Source of the DNA: Bacilli bacterium
GTDB lineage: Bacteria; Bacillota_I; Bacilli_A; ML615J-28; CAG-698
Length of the DNA: 5,065 nucleotides
Assembly (NCBI GenBank): GCA_028691905.1
Contig: JAQUYJ010000082.1
Span: 1 to 5,065, forward strand
Reading direction: 5' to 3'
In this document: one piece after another, positions 1 to 5,065 of the stretch
Numbering within the stretch: the stretch's first letter is position 1
Layout: every line of letters starts with the position of its first letter
The notes under the pieces: generated by a model
What the model was told of the DNA's origin: nothing
Databases searched by the model: none
Seen by the model: the letters and a program-made list of their open reading frames with translations, nothing else
Position numbers and translations under genes: made by a program

Positions 1-913
1 CGCGGATATTTTCCAGGGTCTGTGATGCCACCTGGCCAATACTTTCCCCTGTTATCAGGCAGTCCAAATTTCTTTTAATGGCAATGCGTGAAGCAATTAT
101 CATCATTGCACGGCGCATCAGTGTAACCGTATAAATCGGATTTGCTCGTTCATGAATCCGGTTTTGAATAGCTGTAAAGGCAACTGTGTGCAGATTGATC
201 TGTTCCTTGTGATGATAGATAGCAATGGTTCTGGTCAGATCATAGACTTTCTGCAATGCCTGGTCTGAGGTATGGGGAGGGGAAGCAAAATGGATAGCTT
301 CCAGATTGACCCCTTTGTTCATGGCAAGAAAACCGGCAACCGGGGAATCAATCCCACCGCTCATCAAAAGCAAACCACCGCCTGCCACTCCACTCGGATA
401 TCCTCCCAATCCGGAATAGGTTTTCGTATAAATATAGGTTCCTTCTTTTCGAAGGTCAATATTCAATACCATTTCCGGCTGATGAACATCCACTTTGATA
501 TGGGGAATGTGGGGCAGAACCAATTTTGCGACTTGCTGTGAAATTTCCAGCGAAGTCAAAGGAAAACTCTTGTCTCCCCGATGTGTTTCCACTTTACAGG
601 TAAAGGGGCGGTTGGGTGCATCCTGCTGGAGCAGAATTACTGCTTCTTTGGCTATTTCTTCAATCGAAGCAGGCACTTTCTTACAGATGCTGTAAGAATA
701 TAATCCGGGAATCGTATCGAGAATTTTAATTACTTCATTGGGGTCCTGGTTATTCAGATATAAATAATAGCGATATTTTGTACTTTCATGACGGATAAGT
801 GGAAATTTACGGCATTTGAAACGGATATTTTCTTTTACTTTATCCAAAAAGAAACGGTAATTGTCTTTTTTTAATGTCATCTCACCGAATCGTATTAGAA
901 TCATTTCATCCAT
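1..913 (-). CDS. thiI: ThiI, tRNA uridine 4-sulfurtransferase (C-terminus cut by window edge)
   Basis: Cytoplasmic enzyme that adenylates U8 of tRNA and inserts sulfur to give 4-thiouridine; in many bacteria it also supplies sulfur for the thiamine thiazole ring. I translated 304 codons. The N-terminus reads MDEMILIRFGEMTLKK, matching the ferredoxin-like start of ThiI. A THUMP domain follows at about residues 65-170, with HRGDKSFPLTS near its middle. Next is the PP-loop ATP-binding motif SGGIDSPVAGF (S185, D189, S190), then IHFASPPHTSD and TGESIGQVASQTLEN (from T288), both ThiI hallmarks. Family members without a rhodanese domain are about 400 residues long, so about 95 are missing beyond the left edge; whether a rhodanese domain is present cannot be seen. 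The start at 913 is chosen because GGAG lies 6 bases upstream; it overlaps the desulfurase stop by 8 bases. The internal ATG at 904 has no such site. The overlap implies translational coupling with its sulfur donor. Confidence 0.96.
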   Translation of the reverse strand, partial: MDEMILIRFGEMTLKKDNYRFFLDKVKENIRFKCRKFPLIRHESTKYRYYLYLNNQDPNEVIKILDTIPGLYSYSICKKVPASIEEIAKEAVILLQQDAPNRPFTCKVETHRGDKSFPLTSLEISQQVAKLVLPHIPHIKVDVHQPEMVLNIDLRKEGTYIYTKTYSGLGGYPSGVAGGGLLLMSGGIDSPVAGFLAMNKGVNLEAIHFASPPHTSDQALQKVYDLTRTIAIYHHKEQINLHTVAFTAIQNRIHERANPIYTVTLMRRAMMIIASRIAIKRNLDCLITGESIGQVASQTLENIR

Positions 914-2027
914 ATTTTTCTCCGATTTCACTTAAGGCAGCCAAAAGAATTTGAAGTTCCTCTTTGGTTGTAAGGTGGGACATACTGATCCGAATGCTGC
1001 TTGTTGAGCGAATCAAATCTTTGGTTTGGGAAAAAATTGTTTTTTCCGGTTTCTTCAATTTGGAAGAGCAGGCTGAGCCCGTTGACACATAAATTTCTTT
1101 TGCTTCCAGTGCGTGGACGATTGTCTCACCGGCAATGGATGGAATGGAAATGTTCATTACATAATAGGTAATCTGTTCTTTTGGGGTATTGATAACAACA
1201 AAGGGAAGTTTTTCCAAGCCGGTCCGTAAGAAAAAGTACAGCTCTTTCATATAGGTTTGATGTTGATCGACTGCTTGATGAAACTTCTTGATTGCCTTGG
1301 CTGTTGCCATAACGAGGGATAAGTCAAAGGTTCCCGGTTTAATTCCATATTGAGCGCTGGAACCGAATAGCCTTTTTTGAAAAACAAGCCCCTTCTTATA
1401 AAGCATTCCCCCGATTCCTTTTGGTCCATACAGTTTGTGGGTACTGAATGTCAGCACATCAATCGCTGAAAAAGGAAAATCGGGATGTATTTTTCCAAGT
1501 CCCTGAACGATATCAACATGGACTTTTACTTTTGGAAAATCCTTCAGCCAGGATAGGATTTCCCTGATTGGCTGGATTGTTCCGAGCACATTGTTGACCC
1601 ACATAATGGATACGAGAATCGTTGATTTGGTACATGCCTGTTTCAAGTCTTCCATTTTGATAACGCCGTTTTCGTCTGCTTCAAGATAAATGACTTCGTA
1701 TTTTTTTTCCAGTTCGTGCATGACTTCATAGACACTCGCATGTTCGATCCGGGTTGTAATGATACGCCCTTTGCTCTGCAGTTCAGCCAATCCGAAAAGA
1801 GCCAAATTATTGGCTTCGGTTGCATTGGACGTGAAAACAATATCGTGATTGGGAAGATTTAAAACCTCTTTGATTTCCTTTACAGCCAATCCAAACTGAT
1901 AATTGCTTTTTTGTCCCAACTGATGCAGGGATGTGGGATTGGCAAAAAACATGGAAGATGTTTTGATGTATGTTTCCATTACTTCAGGATCGATGGGAGT
2001 GGTAGCACCATAGTCTAAATAAATCAT
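906..2027 (-). CDS. Cysteine desulfurase, NifS/IscS family (NifZ-type partner of ThiI)
   Basis: PLP-dependent, cytoplasmic enzyme of 373 residues that converts cysteine to alanine and holds the sulfur as a persulfide. Visible family marks: MIYLDYGATTPIDPEV at the N-terminus, SNATEANNLA (67-76), cofactor-stacking H96 in RIEHASV, D172 and Q175 in HVDIVQGLGK, the PLP lysine K198 in STHKLYGPKGIGG, the sulfur-carrying C320 in STGSACSS, and R346 in SIRIS, expected to bind the substrate carboxylate. The length is normal. Its position directly before thiI matches the nifZ-thiI pair of Bacillus subtilis, where the desulfurase feeds ThiI, so tRNA 4-thiouridine is the likely destination rather than general Fe-S assembly; this is inference from context. 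AGAGGA ends 4 bases before the ATG and supports the start. The loop GSSAQYGIKPGT (222-233) departs from the usual GGGxE pattern. Certain of family, less so of the exact partner. Confidence 0.95.
   Translation of the reverse strand: MIYLDYGATTPIDPEVMETYIKTSSMFFANPTSLHQLGQKSNYQFGLAVKEIKEVLNLPNHDIVFTSNATEANNLALFGLAELQSKGRIITTRIEHASVYEVMHELEKKYEVIYLEADENGVIKMEDLKQACTKSTILVSIMWVNNVLGTIQPIREILSWLKDFPKVKVHVDIVQGLGKIHPDFPFSAIDVLTFSTHKLYGPKGIGGMLYKKGLVFQKRLFGSSAQYGIKPGTFDLSLVMATAKAIKKFHQAVDQHQTYMKELYFFLRTGLEKLPFVVINTPKEQITYYVMNISIPSIAGETIVHALEAKEIYVSTGSACSSKLKKPEKTIFSQTKDLIRSTSSIRISMSHLTTKEELQILLAALSEIGEKYG
920..923 (-). promoter_or_regulatory. Shine-Dalgarno site that sets the thiI start
   Basis: On the minus strand GGAG, followed by six bases (AAAAAT), precedes the ATG at 913. 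The next in-frame ATG, at 904, would have a 15-base spacer, which is too long. The site lies inside the last codons of the upstream desulfurase gene, so thiI initiation is embedded in the end of its partner gene. Confidence 0.75.
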
Positions 2028-2061
2028 AAAGTCCTCTTTTCTTTGATTTTCTTCTTTTCTT

Positions 2062-2090
2062 ATTATACTACAAAATGGCCAACAAAGAAA
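2062..2090 (-). promoter_or_regulatory. Probable promoter of the desulfurase-thiI operon
   Basis: On the minus strand a perfect TATAAT sits at 2067-2062, preceded at 17 bases by a poor -35 (TTTCTT, 2090-2085). Transcription would start near 2055, leaving a leader of about 28 bases that holds the AGAGGA ribosome binding site. The weak -35 suggests modest expression or a helper protein. It is the only good -10 box seen upstream of the operon within this gap. Confidence 0.55.
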
Positions 2091-2097
2091 TATTTAC

Positions 2098-2126
2098 TTG
2101 AAATTTTATCGTTTTTAAGCTACAAT
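2098..2126 (+). promoter_or_regulatory. Sigma-A type promoter of the methionine sulfoxide reductase gene
   Basis: TTGAAA (2098-2103) and TACAAT (2121-2126) are separated by exactly 17 bases, each close to the housekeeping sigma consensus. The expected transcription start, near 2133, lies about 15 bases before the ATG at 2148 and only about 3 bases before the ATG at 2136. This is part of the case for the later start codon. Confidence 0.75.
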
Positions 2127-2136
2127 AAATAGGTAA

Positions 2137-2142
2137 TGGAGG
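2137..2142 (+). promoter_or_regulatory. Shine-Dalgarno site that sets the msrC start
   Basis: TGGAGG lies 5 bases (TTATC) before the ATG at 2148. The in-frame ATG at 2136 overlaps this site, has no ribosome binding site of its own and would sit almost at the mRNA 5' end. The four extra residues it would add (MEVI) are therefore best left out. Confidence 0.8.
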
Positions 2143-2147
2143 TTATC

Positions 2148-2594
2148 ATGACAGATCAAAAATGGATGGTTGCTGCAATGGACAGTCTGCTTCAGGATTG
2201 CCCCGATGATATCAGTGTTTTAGCCAATGCCTGTGCTTTTCTCTTTTCCGAAATGGAAGAAGTCAACTGGCTGGGATTTTACCGTGTTCACCAAAATCAA
2301 TTATATTTAGGCCCTTTTCAGGGATTGCCTGCCTGTACAACCATTGCCATGGGAAAAGGCGCCTGTGGAAGGGCAGCACTGCATGATCAAGTCGTTGTTC
2401 TGGATGATGTCCGTTTGGAAGAAAACTATATTGCCTGTCACGAAGAAACACGTGCTGAAATGGTCATCCCTCTGCATAAGGCAAATCGGGTAGTTGCCGT
2501 TCTGGATATGGACAGTCTTCGGGTAGGTCGGTTCCAAACCGAAGATCAGCTTTTTATCACAGAAATCGCGAAAATTATAGAAAAGTATCTGTAA
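2148..2594 (+). CDS. msrC: Free methionine-(R)-sulfoxide reductase (fRMsr), GAF domain
   Basis: Single-domain cytoplasmic protein of 148 residues that reduces free methionine-R-sulfoxide to methionine, normally with electrons from thioredoxin. Almost the whole length is one GAF domain. Family signatures are NWLGFYRV (40-47), LGPFQGLPAC (54-63), GKGACG (69-74), IACHEETRAEMVIPL (95-109) and VLDMDS (118-123). Three cysteines, C63, C73 and C97, have spacings of 10 and 24, the same as the family's redox cysteines as I recall them from E. coli (84, 94, 118). C97 would be the catalytic one and the others resolve the disulfide. E104, D120 and D122 fall where the family binds the amino group of free methionine. 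A GAF domain carrying these three cysteines is an enzyme, not a signalling sensor. It is transcribed alone, divergently from the desulfurase-thiI operon, and ends at a hairpin terminator. Confidence 0.95.
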   Translation: MTDQKWMVAAMDSLLQDCPDDISVLANACAFLFSEMEEVNWLGFYRVHQNQLYLGPFQGLPACTTIAMGKGACGRAALHDQVVVLDDVRLEENYIACHEETRAEMVIPLHKANRVVAVLDMDSLRVGRFQTEDQLFITEIAKIIEKYL

Positions 2595-2596
2595 AG

Positions 2597-2628
2597 AAAA
2601 AACGACTCATTGAAGTAGTCGTTTTTTT
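2597..2628. terminator. Bidirectional rho-independent terminator between convergent genes
   Basis: ACGACT (2602-2607) pairs perfectly with AGTCGT (2617-2622) around a 9-base loop. An A run on the left and a T run on the right give a U tract on either strand and can lengthen the stem to about 11 pairs. On the plus strand it ends msrC two bases after its stop. On the minus strand it ends the glgP-GH13 operon. The hairpin includes the last codons and the TGA (2609-2607) of the GH13 gene. Confidence 0.9.
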
Positions 2629-4442
2629 AATACCCCTATCTGATTGGGGGCAATCTTTTTGTATTCTTCAGCCGAGGTATTTTCAAGCAGATCAAATGCC
2701 TTTCCAGCCTCTATTTCAATGGGCTCAGGGCTTAGGTTAACAATGATTTCTATTTCTTCAAAACTGGTTTTTCTCTTAAAATGATACACACTGTCCACTG
2801 ATGCCACTTCTTCATATATTCCCGTTTTGAAAGCATCTTCTTTTCTGATTCTTGCTAACTCCTTCATCCAATGTAGGATAGTTGTATCCATTTTCTCCCA
2901 GGCAAAATATCTTCTTGAAAAGGGATCTTTTGTTCCTTCCATCCCAATTTCATCGCCATAATAAATACAGGGAATCCCGGGAAGCATATAAACAATAGCA
3001 TATGCTAGTTTTACTTTCTGAATGGCCTGCTTACGGTCCCGTTCGCCCATCTTAAAATGCGACTGCTGTTCTTTGCTCCAACTGTTCTGATACTCAGTCG
3101 AAAAAGCAGTCAGCAACCGTTCGGTATCATGGGTGGAAAGACTGTTCATCAAATGATTTAAAACGGTTAGTGGGTAGTGATCCACCCATTCCCGCATTGT
3201 TTTTTTCAACAAAGAAGCGGATTGGGTCTGAAGAAAGGACACAACAGCCAACCGGATTGGATAATTCATCACACTGTCGAGTTGCCTGCCGTTGAAATAG
3301 TTTCTTCTTTTCCCATATGCGGTTTTGTTGGAAGCATCTTCCCATACTTCCCCGACAACAATGGCATCTGCTTTTTCTTCGCGGATACGGTTGATGATTT
3401 TATCCAGGAAAACCTCATTTAATTCATCGACAACATCAAGGCGGTATCCTCTAGCTCCCAGCTGCAAGTATTTAGACAAAACCCCGTTTTTACCGGTTAT
3501 CATCTCGACATAATCGGGATGATTTTGATTGACAGCAGGTAGATTTTCAAATCCCCACCAGGAACGGTATTCATCCGGGAAATGATAAAAGGTGTACCAG
3601 TCATAATAAACAGAATCCTTGGACTGGTAAGCCCCGATAGTGGGATATCGATTGTATTTATTGAAATAGATACTGTCTTCTCCGGTGTGGTTGAATACAC
3701 CGTCTAAAATAATGGAAATGTTTTTTTGTTTTGCTGTCTCACAGAGTAAACTAAAGTCATCCTCTGTTCCAAACATCGGATCAATCGAAAAATAATCACC
3801 TGTATCATATTTATGATTGCTTGCTGCTTCTGCGATTGGATTTAGGTAGATAACACTCACTCCCAATTCAGCCAAATAATCGAGTTTTTCCATTATTCCC
3901 GCAAAGTTTCCACCATAAAAATCAAATCCAATTTTATTTTTTTGATATAAAACATCTTCATTGGTATCCCTGTGAAGGAATCCGTGCTTTTTCATCGCCA
4001 GCACTTCACTGCGGTAAAAACGGTCGACCATGATTTGATATATGATTCCCCCGTTTATCCAGTCACAGGAATGAGTAAACGGATGGTGAACCAATAACTG
4101 CCATGAATGGGGAGGTTGATCGGTCAAGCGGGCTGAAAGCATTGAATCTGCTTCAACATAATGAAGGCCGTATACATCTTCAAACTGAAAATAATACCAA
4201 TATAACCCTACCGGAAAAGCTTTTTCTGTATGATACCAGTTATAATCTCCTTCTTCCTTTAAAAGAGCGAGTGGACAGTAGGTGACAGTTTTGTCATCAT
4301 CACGACAAAATACCAAAGATAACCCTCTGATGTGGTATGCTTTGGTAATTTGAATCCAAAAGGTTCCATTTTCGTTTTCCAAAAAAGGGCCGATTGGTGA
4401 TTTATAATTTGATTGAATCGGATTATAAATGATTGGTTTCAT
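2607..4442 (-). CDS. Cytoplasmic GH13 glycosidase, neopullulanase/amylopullulanase-like
   Basis: Alpha-glucan hydrolase of 611 residues with no signal peptide or membrane segment, so it acts inside the cell. An N-terminal beta-rich, E-set/CBM34-like region (about 1-125) precedes a (beta/alpha)8 barrel beginning near GGIIYQIMVDRFYR (131-144). The conserved GH13 regions are present: LNPIAEAASNHKYDTGDYF (200-218), region I DGVFNH (247-252), region II GYRLD with nucleophile D336, region III GEVW with acid/base E365, and region IV STHD with D439. The catalytic triad is complete. LPAVN (301-305) occupies the place of the MPKLN-like region V of neopullulanases. A short beta domain closes the protein after about residue 520. 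It follows glgP by one base; glgP-amy order is known from glycogen operons of lactobacilli such as L. acidophilus. It probably trims maltooligosaccharides or branched dextrins left by the phosphorylase. Alpha-1,4 versus alpha-1,6 preference cannot be read from sequence. No ribosome binding site precedes the ATG. Confidence 0.92.
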   Translation of the reverse strand: MKPIIYNPIQSNYKSPIGPFLENENGTFWIQITKAYHIRGLSLVFCRDDDKTVTYCPLALLKEEGDYNWYHTEKAFPVGLYWYYFQFEDVYGLHYVEADSMLSARLTDQPPHSWQLLVHHPFTHSCDWINGGIIYQIMVDRFYRSEVLAMKKHGFLHRDTNEDVLYQKNKIGFDFYGGNFAGIMEKLDYLAELGVSVIYLNPIAEAASNHKYDTGDYFSIDPMFGTEDDFSLLCETAKQKNISIILDGVFNHTGEDSIYFNKYNRYPTIGAYQSKDSVYYDWYTFYHFPDEYRSWWGFENLPAVNQNHPDYVEMITGKNGVLSKYLQLGARGYRLDVVDELNEVFLDKIINRIREEKADAIVVGEVWEDASNKTAYGKRRNYFNGRQLDSVMNYPIRLAVVSFLQTQSASLLKKTMREWVDHYPLTVLNHLMNSLSTHDTERLLTAFSTEYQNSWSKEQQSHFKMGERDRKQAIQKVKLAYAIVYMLPGIPCIYYGDEIGMEGTKDPFSRRYFAWEKMDTTILHWMKELARIRKEDAFKTGIYEEVASVDSVYHFKRKTSFEEIEIIVNLSPEPIEIEAGKAFDLLENTSAEEYKKIAPNQIGVLKKRLLQ

Positions 4443-4456
4443 ATTAGTATTTTTTT
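4443..4456 (-). other. glgP-GH13 stop/start junction with A7 run and no Shine-Dalgarno
   Basis: On the minus strand glgP ends with TTA AAA AAA TAC TAA, then one base, then the ATG of the GH13 gene. There is no AG-rich ribosome binding sequence within 15 bases of that ATG. In the GH13 frame, codons upstream of the ATG read AAA AAT ACT AAT before a stop is reached at 4457, so no alternative upstream start exists. Translation of the second gene probably depends on ribosomes finishing glgP, helped by the A-rich, unstructured context. Confidence 0.6.
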
Positions 4457-5065
4457 AATTTCCAGATTTTTTTCGCGTATTCTTCAATGCTGCGGTCAGC
4501 AGAGAAAACTCCTGCTTTGCTGATATTGACTAAAGACATTCTCTGCCATCGCATTTGATCCTGATACAGCTGATCCATTTTCAGATATGCTTCATAATAG
4601 GAATGAAAATCAGCAATGCACATAAACGGATCAGATACCGGATAGCCCTGCGTTAAGTATCCGACAATGTTGGAAAAACTCTTTTGATTGAATCCCTGAA
4701 GAAGACGCTTCATCACTTTGCTCAGCAATTCACTGCTTTCAACAAGTTTCTGGGGATGATATCCCTTTTTCCAGCATTCTTCCACTTCCTGGGCTTTCAA
4801 TCCGAACAAAATCATATTTTCATCCGTAACCTGTTCATGGATTTCCACATTGGCTCCGTCCAGTGTTCCAAAAGTAATGGCACCGTTCAACATGAATTTC
4901 ATGTTACCCGTTCCGCTTGCTTCTTTTCCAGCCAGAGAAATCTGTTCACTGACCTCACTGGCCGGTATTAATTTCTCCGCAACACTGACATTGTAATCTT
5001 CAATAAACACGACATTCAGTTTTTCCTGAACAGCAGGATTTTTTGCTATATGTGCAGCAAGGGCA
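4444..5065 (-). CDS. glgP: Glycogen/maltodextrin phosphorylase (N-terminal part beyond right edge)
   Basis: GT35 enzyme that splits alpha-1,4-glucan ends with phosphate to give glucose-1-phosphate, in the cytoplasm. Only the last 206 codons are present, about a quarter of the usual 750-800 residues; the frame is open to the window edge. Visible hallmarks run in family order: LNVVFIEDYNVSVAEKLIPASEVSEQISLAGKE, then EASGTGNMKFMLNGA, whose lysine (codon 4899-4897) carries pyridoxal phosphate as in all glycogen phosphorylases, then GTLDGANVEI. Near the end come DPFMCIADFHSYYEAY and VNISKAGVFSADRSIEEYAKKIW, the standard C-terminus. A GTG at 5010 sits inside the conserved NVVFIEDYN stretch and is not a start. 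The next gene begins one base after the TAA, so the two are co-transcribed; other glg genes are expected upstream, outside the window. The GlgP and MalP functional types cannot be separated on this fragment. Confidence 0.95.
   Translation of the reverse strand, partial: ALAAHIAKNPAVQEKLNVVFIEDYNVSVAEKLIPASEVSEQISLAGKEASGTGNMKFMLNGAITFGTLDGANVEIHEQVTDENMILFGLKAQEVEECWKKGYHPQKLVESSELLSKVMKRLLQGFNQKSFSNIVGYLTQGYPVSDPFMCIADFHSYYEAYLKMDQLYQDQMRWQRMSLVNISKAGVFSADRSIEEYAKKIWKLKKY

Noticed and set aside
272..695. Two overlapping plus-strand open frames of 89 and 66 codons
   Set aside because: Both are antisense to thiI, whose minus-strand translation contains clear family motifs across the same bases.
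902..904. thiI starting at the ATG immediately after the desulfurase stop
   Set aside because: The GGAG site is 15 bases away from it but 6 bases from the in-frame ATG at 913, and homologues have a few residues before ILIRFGE.
1701..1708. A8 run in the desulfurase coding strand as a phase-variation tract
   Set aside because: It encodes E-K-K in a normal, intact reading frame; eight As in an AT-rich gene is expected and nothing else suggests switching.
2136..2147. Upstream ATG extending msrC by four residues (MEVI)
   Set aside because: It has no ribosome binding site, overlaps the TGGAGG serving the ATG at 2148, and lies about 3 bases from the predicted transcription start.
2148..2594. GAF protein as a sensor or signalling domain
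   Set aside because: The three redox cysteines and the methionine-binding E/D residues fit the free methionine-(R)-sulfoxide reductase family, so an enzyme is the better reading.
4684..4971. Plus-strand 95-codon open frame
   Set aside because: It is antisense to the most conserved part of glgP, has no recognisable domain and no ribosome binding site; a shadow frame.
5008..5010. GTG as the start of a short 188-residue protein
   Set aside because: It lies within the conserved NVVFIEDYN stretch of glycogen phosphorylase and the frame stays open to the window edge, so this is an internal valine codon.
1..5065. A previously undescribed system, mobile element, CRISPR array, riboswitch or RNA gene
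   Set aside because: Five housekeeping or metabolic genes fill the window; the only gaps (2028-2147 and 2595-2606) hold promoters, ribosome binding sites and a terminator, with no direct repeats, terminal inverted repeats or tRNA-like folds seen by eye.

Overview
The window comes from a low-G+C Gram-positive genome (Bacillota; roughly 40% G+C by eye). Gene content, strong AG-rich ribosome binding sites and a Bacillus-like desulfurase-thiI pair suggest the Bacilli/Erysipelotrichia side of the phylum. The genus cannot be fixed from sequence alone. The window is densely coding, with five protein genes, two of them cut by the window edges. I see no RNA gene, mobile element, CRISPR array or gap above 300 bases.

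Left part (1-2027, minus strand): a tRNA-thiolation operon. A NifS/IscS-family cysteine desulfurase is followed by thiI, and the two overlap by 8 bases. The desulfurase should release sulfur from cysteine, and ThiI should carry it to uridine 8 of tRNA as 4-thiouridine. ThiI runs off the left edge with about a quarter of its usual length missing.

Middle (2028-2628): a 120-base intergenic region holds back-to-back promoters. One fires left into the desulfurase-thiI operon. The other has near-consensus boxes at 17-base spacing and fires right into a small GAF-domain free methionine-(R)-sulfoxide reductase (msrC type). The promoter and ribosome binding site show that the reductase starts at 2148, not at the upstream ATG at 2136. 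The gene ends at a symmetrical hairpin that should terminate transcription from both sides.

Right part (2607-5065, minus strand): the tail of a glycogen-utilisation operon. The C-terminal 206 codons of glycogen phosphorylase (glgP) are followed, after a single base, by a cytoplasmic GH13 enzyme of the neopullulanase/amylopullulanase type. The phosphorylase would shorten outer chains to glucose-1-phosphate, and the GH13 enzyme would open branched or residual oligosaccharides. The bidirectional terminator closes this operon.

Nothing here looks like a wholly new system. The points most worth a second look are the glgP-GH13 junction (no Shine-Dalgarno, and an A7 run where loss of one A would fuse the two proteins), the terminator hairpin that contains the GH13 stop codon, the paired divergent promoters of two sulfur-related units, and an altered conserved loop in the desulfurase.
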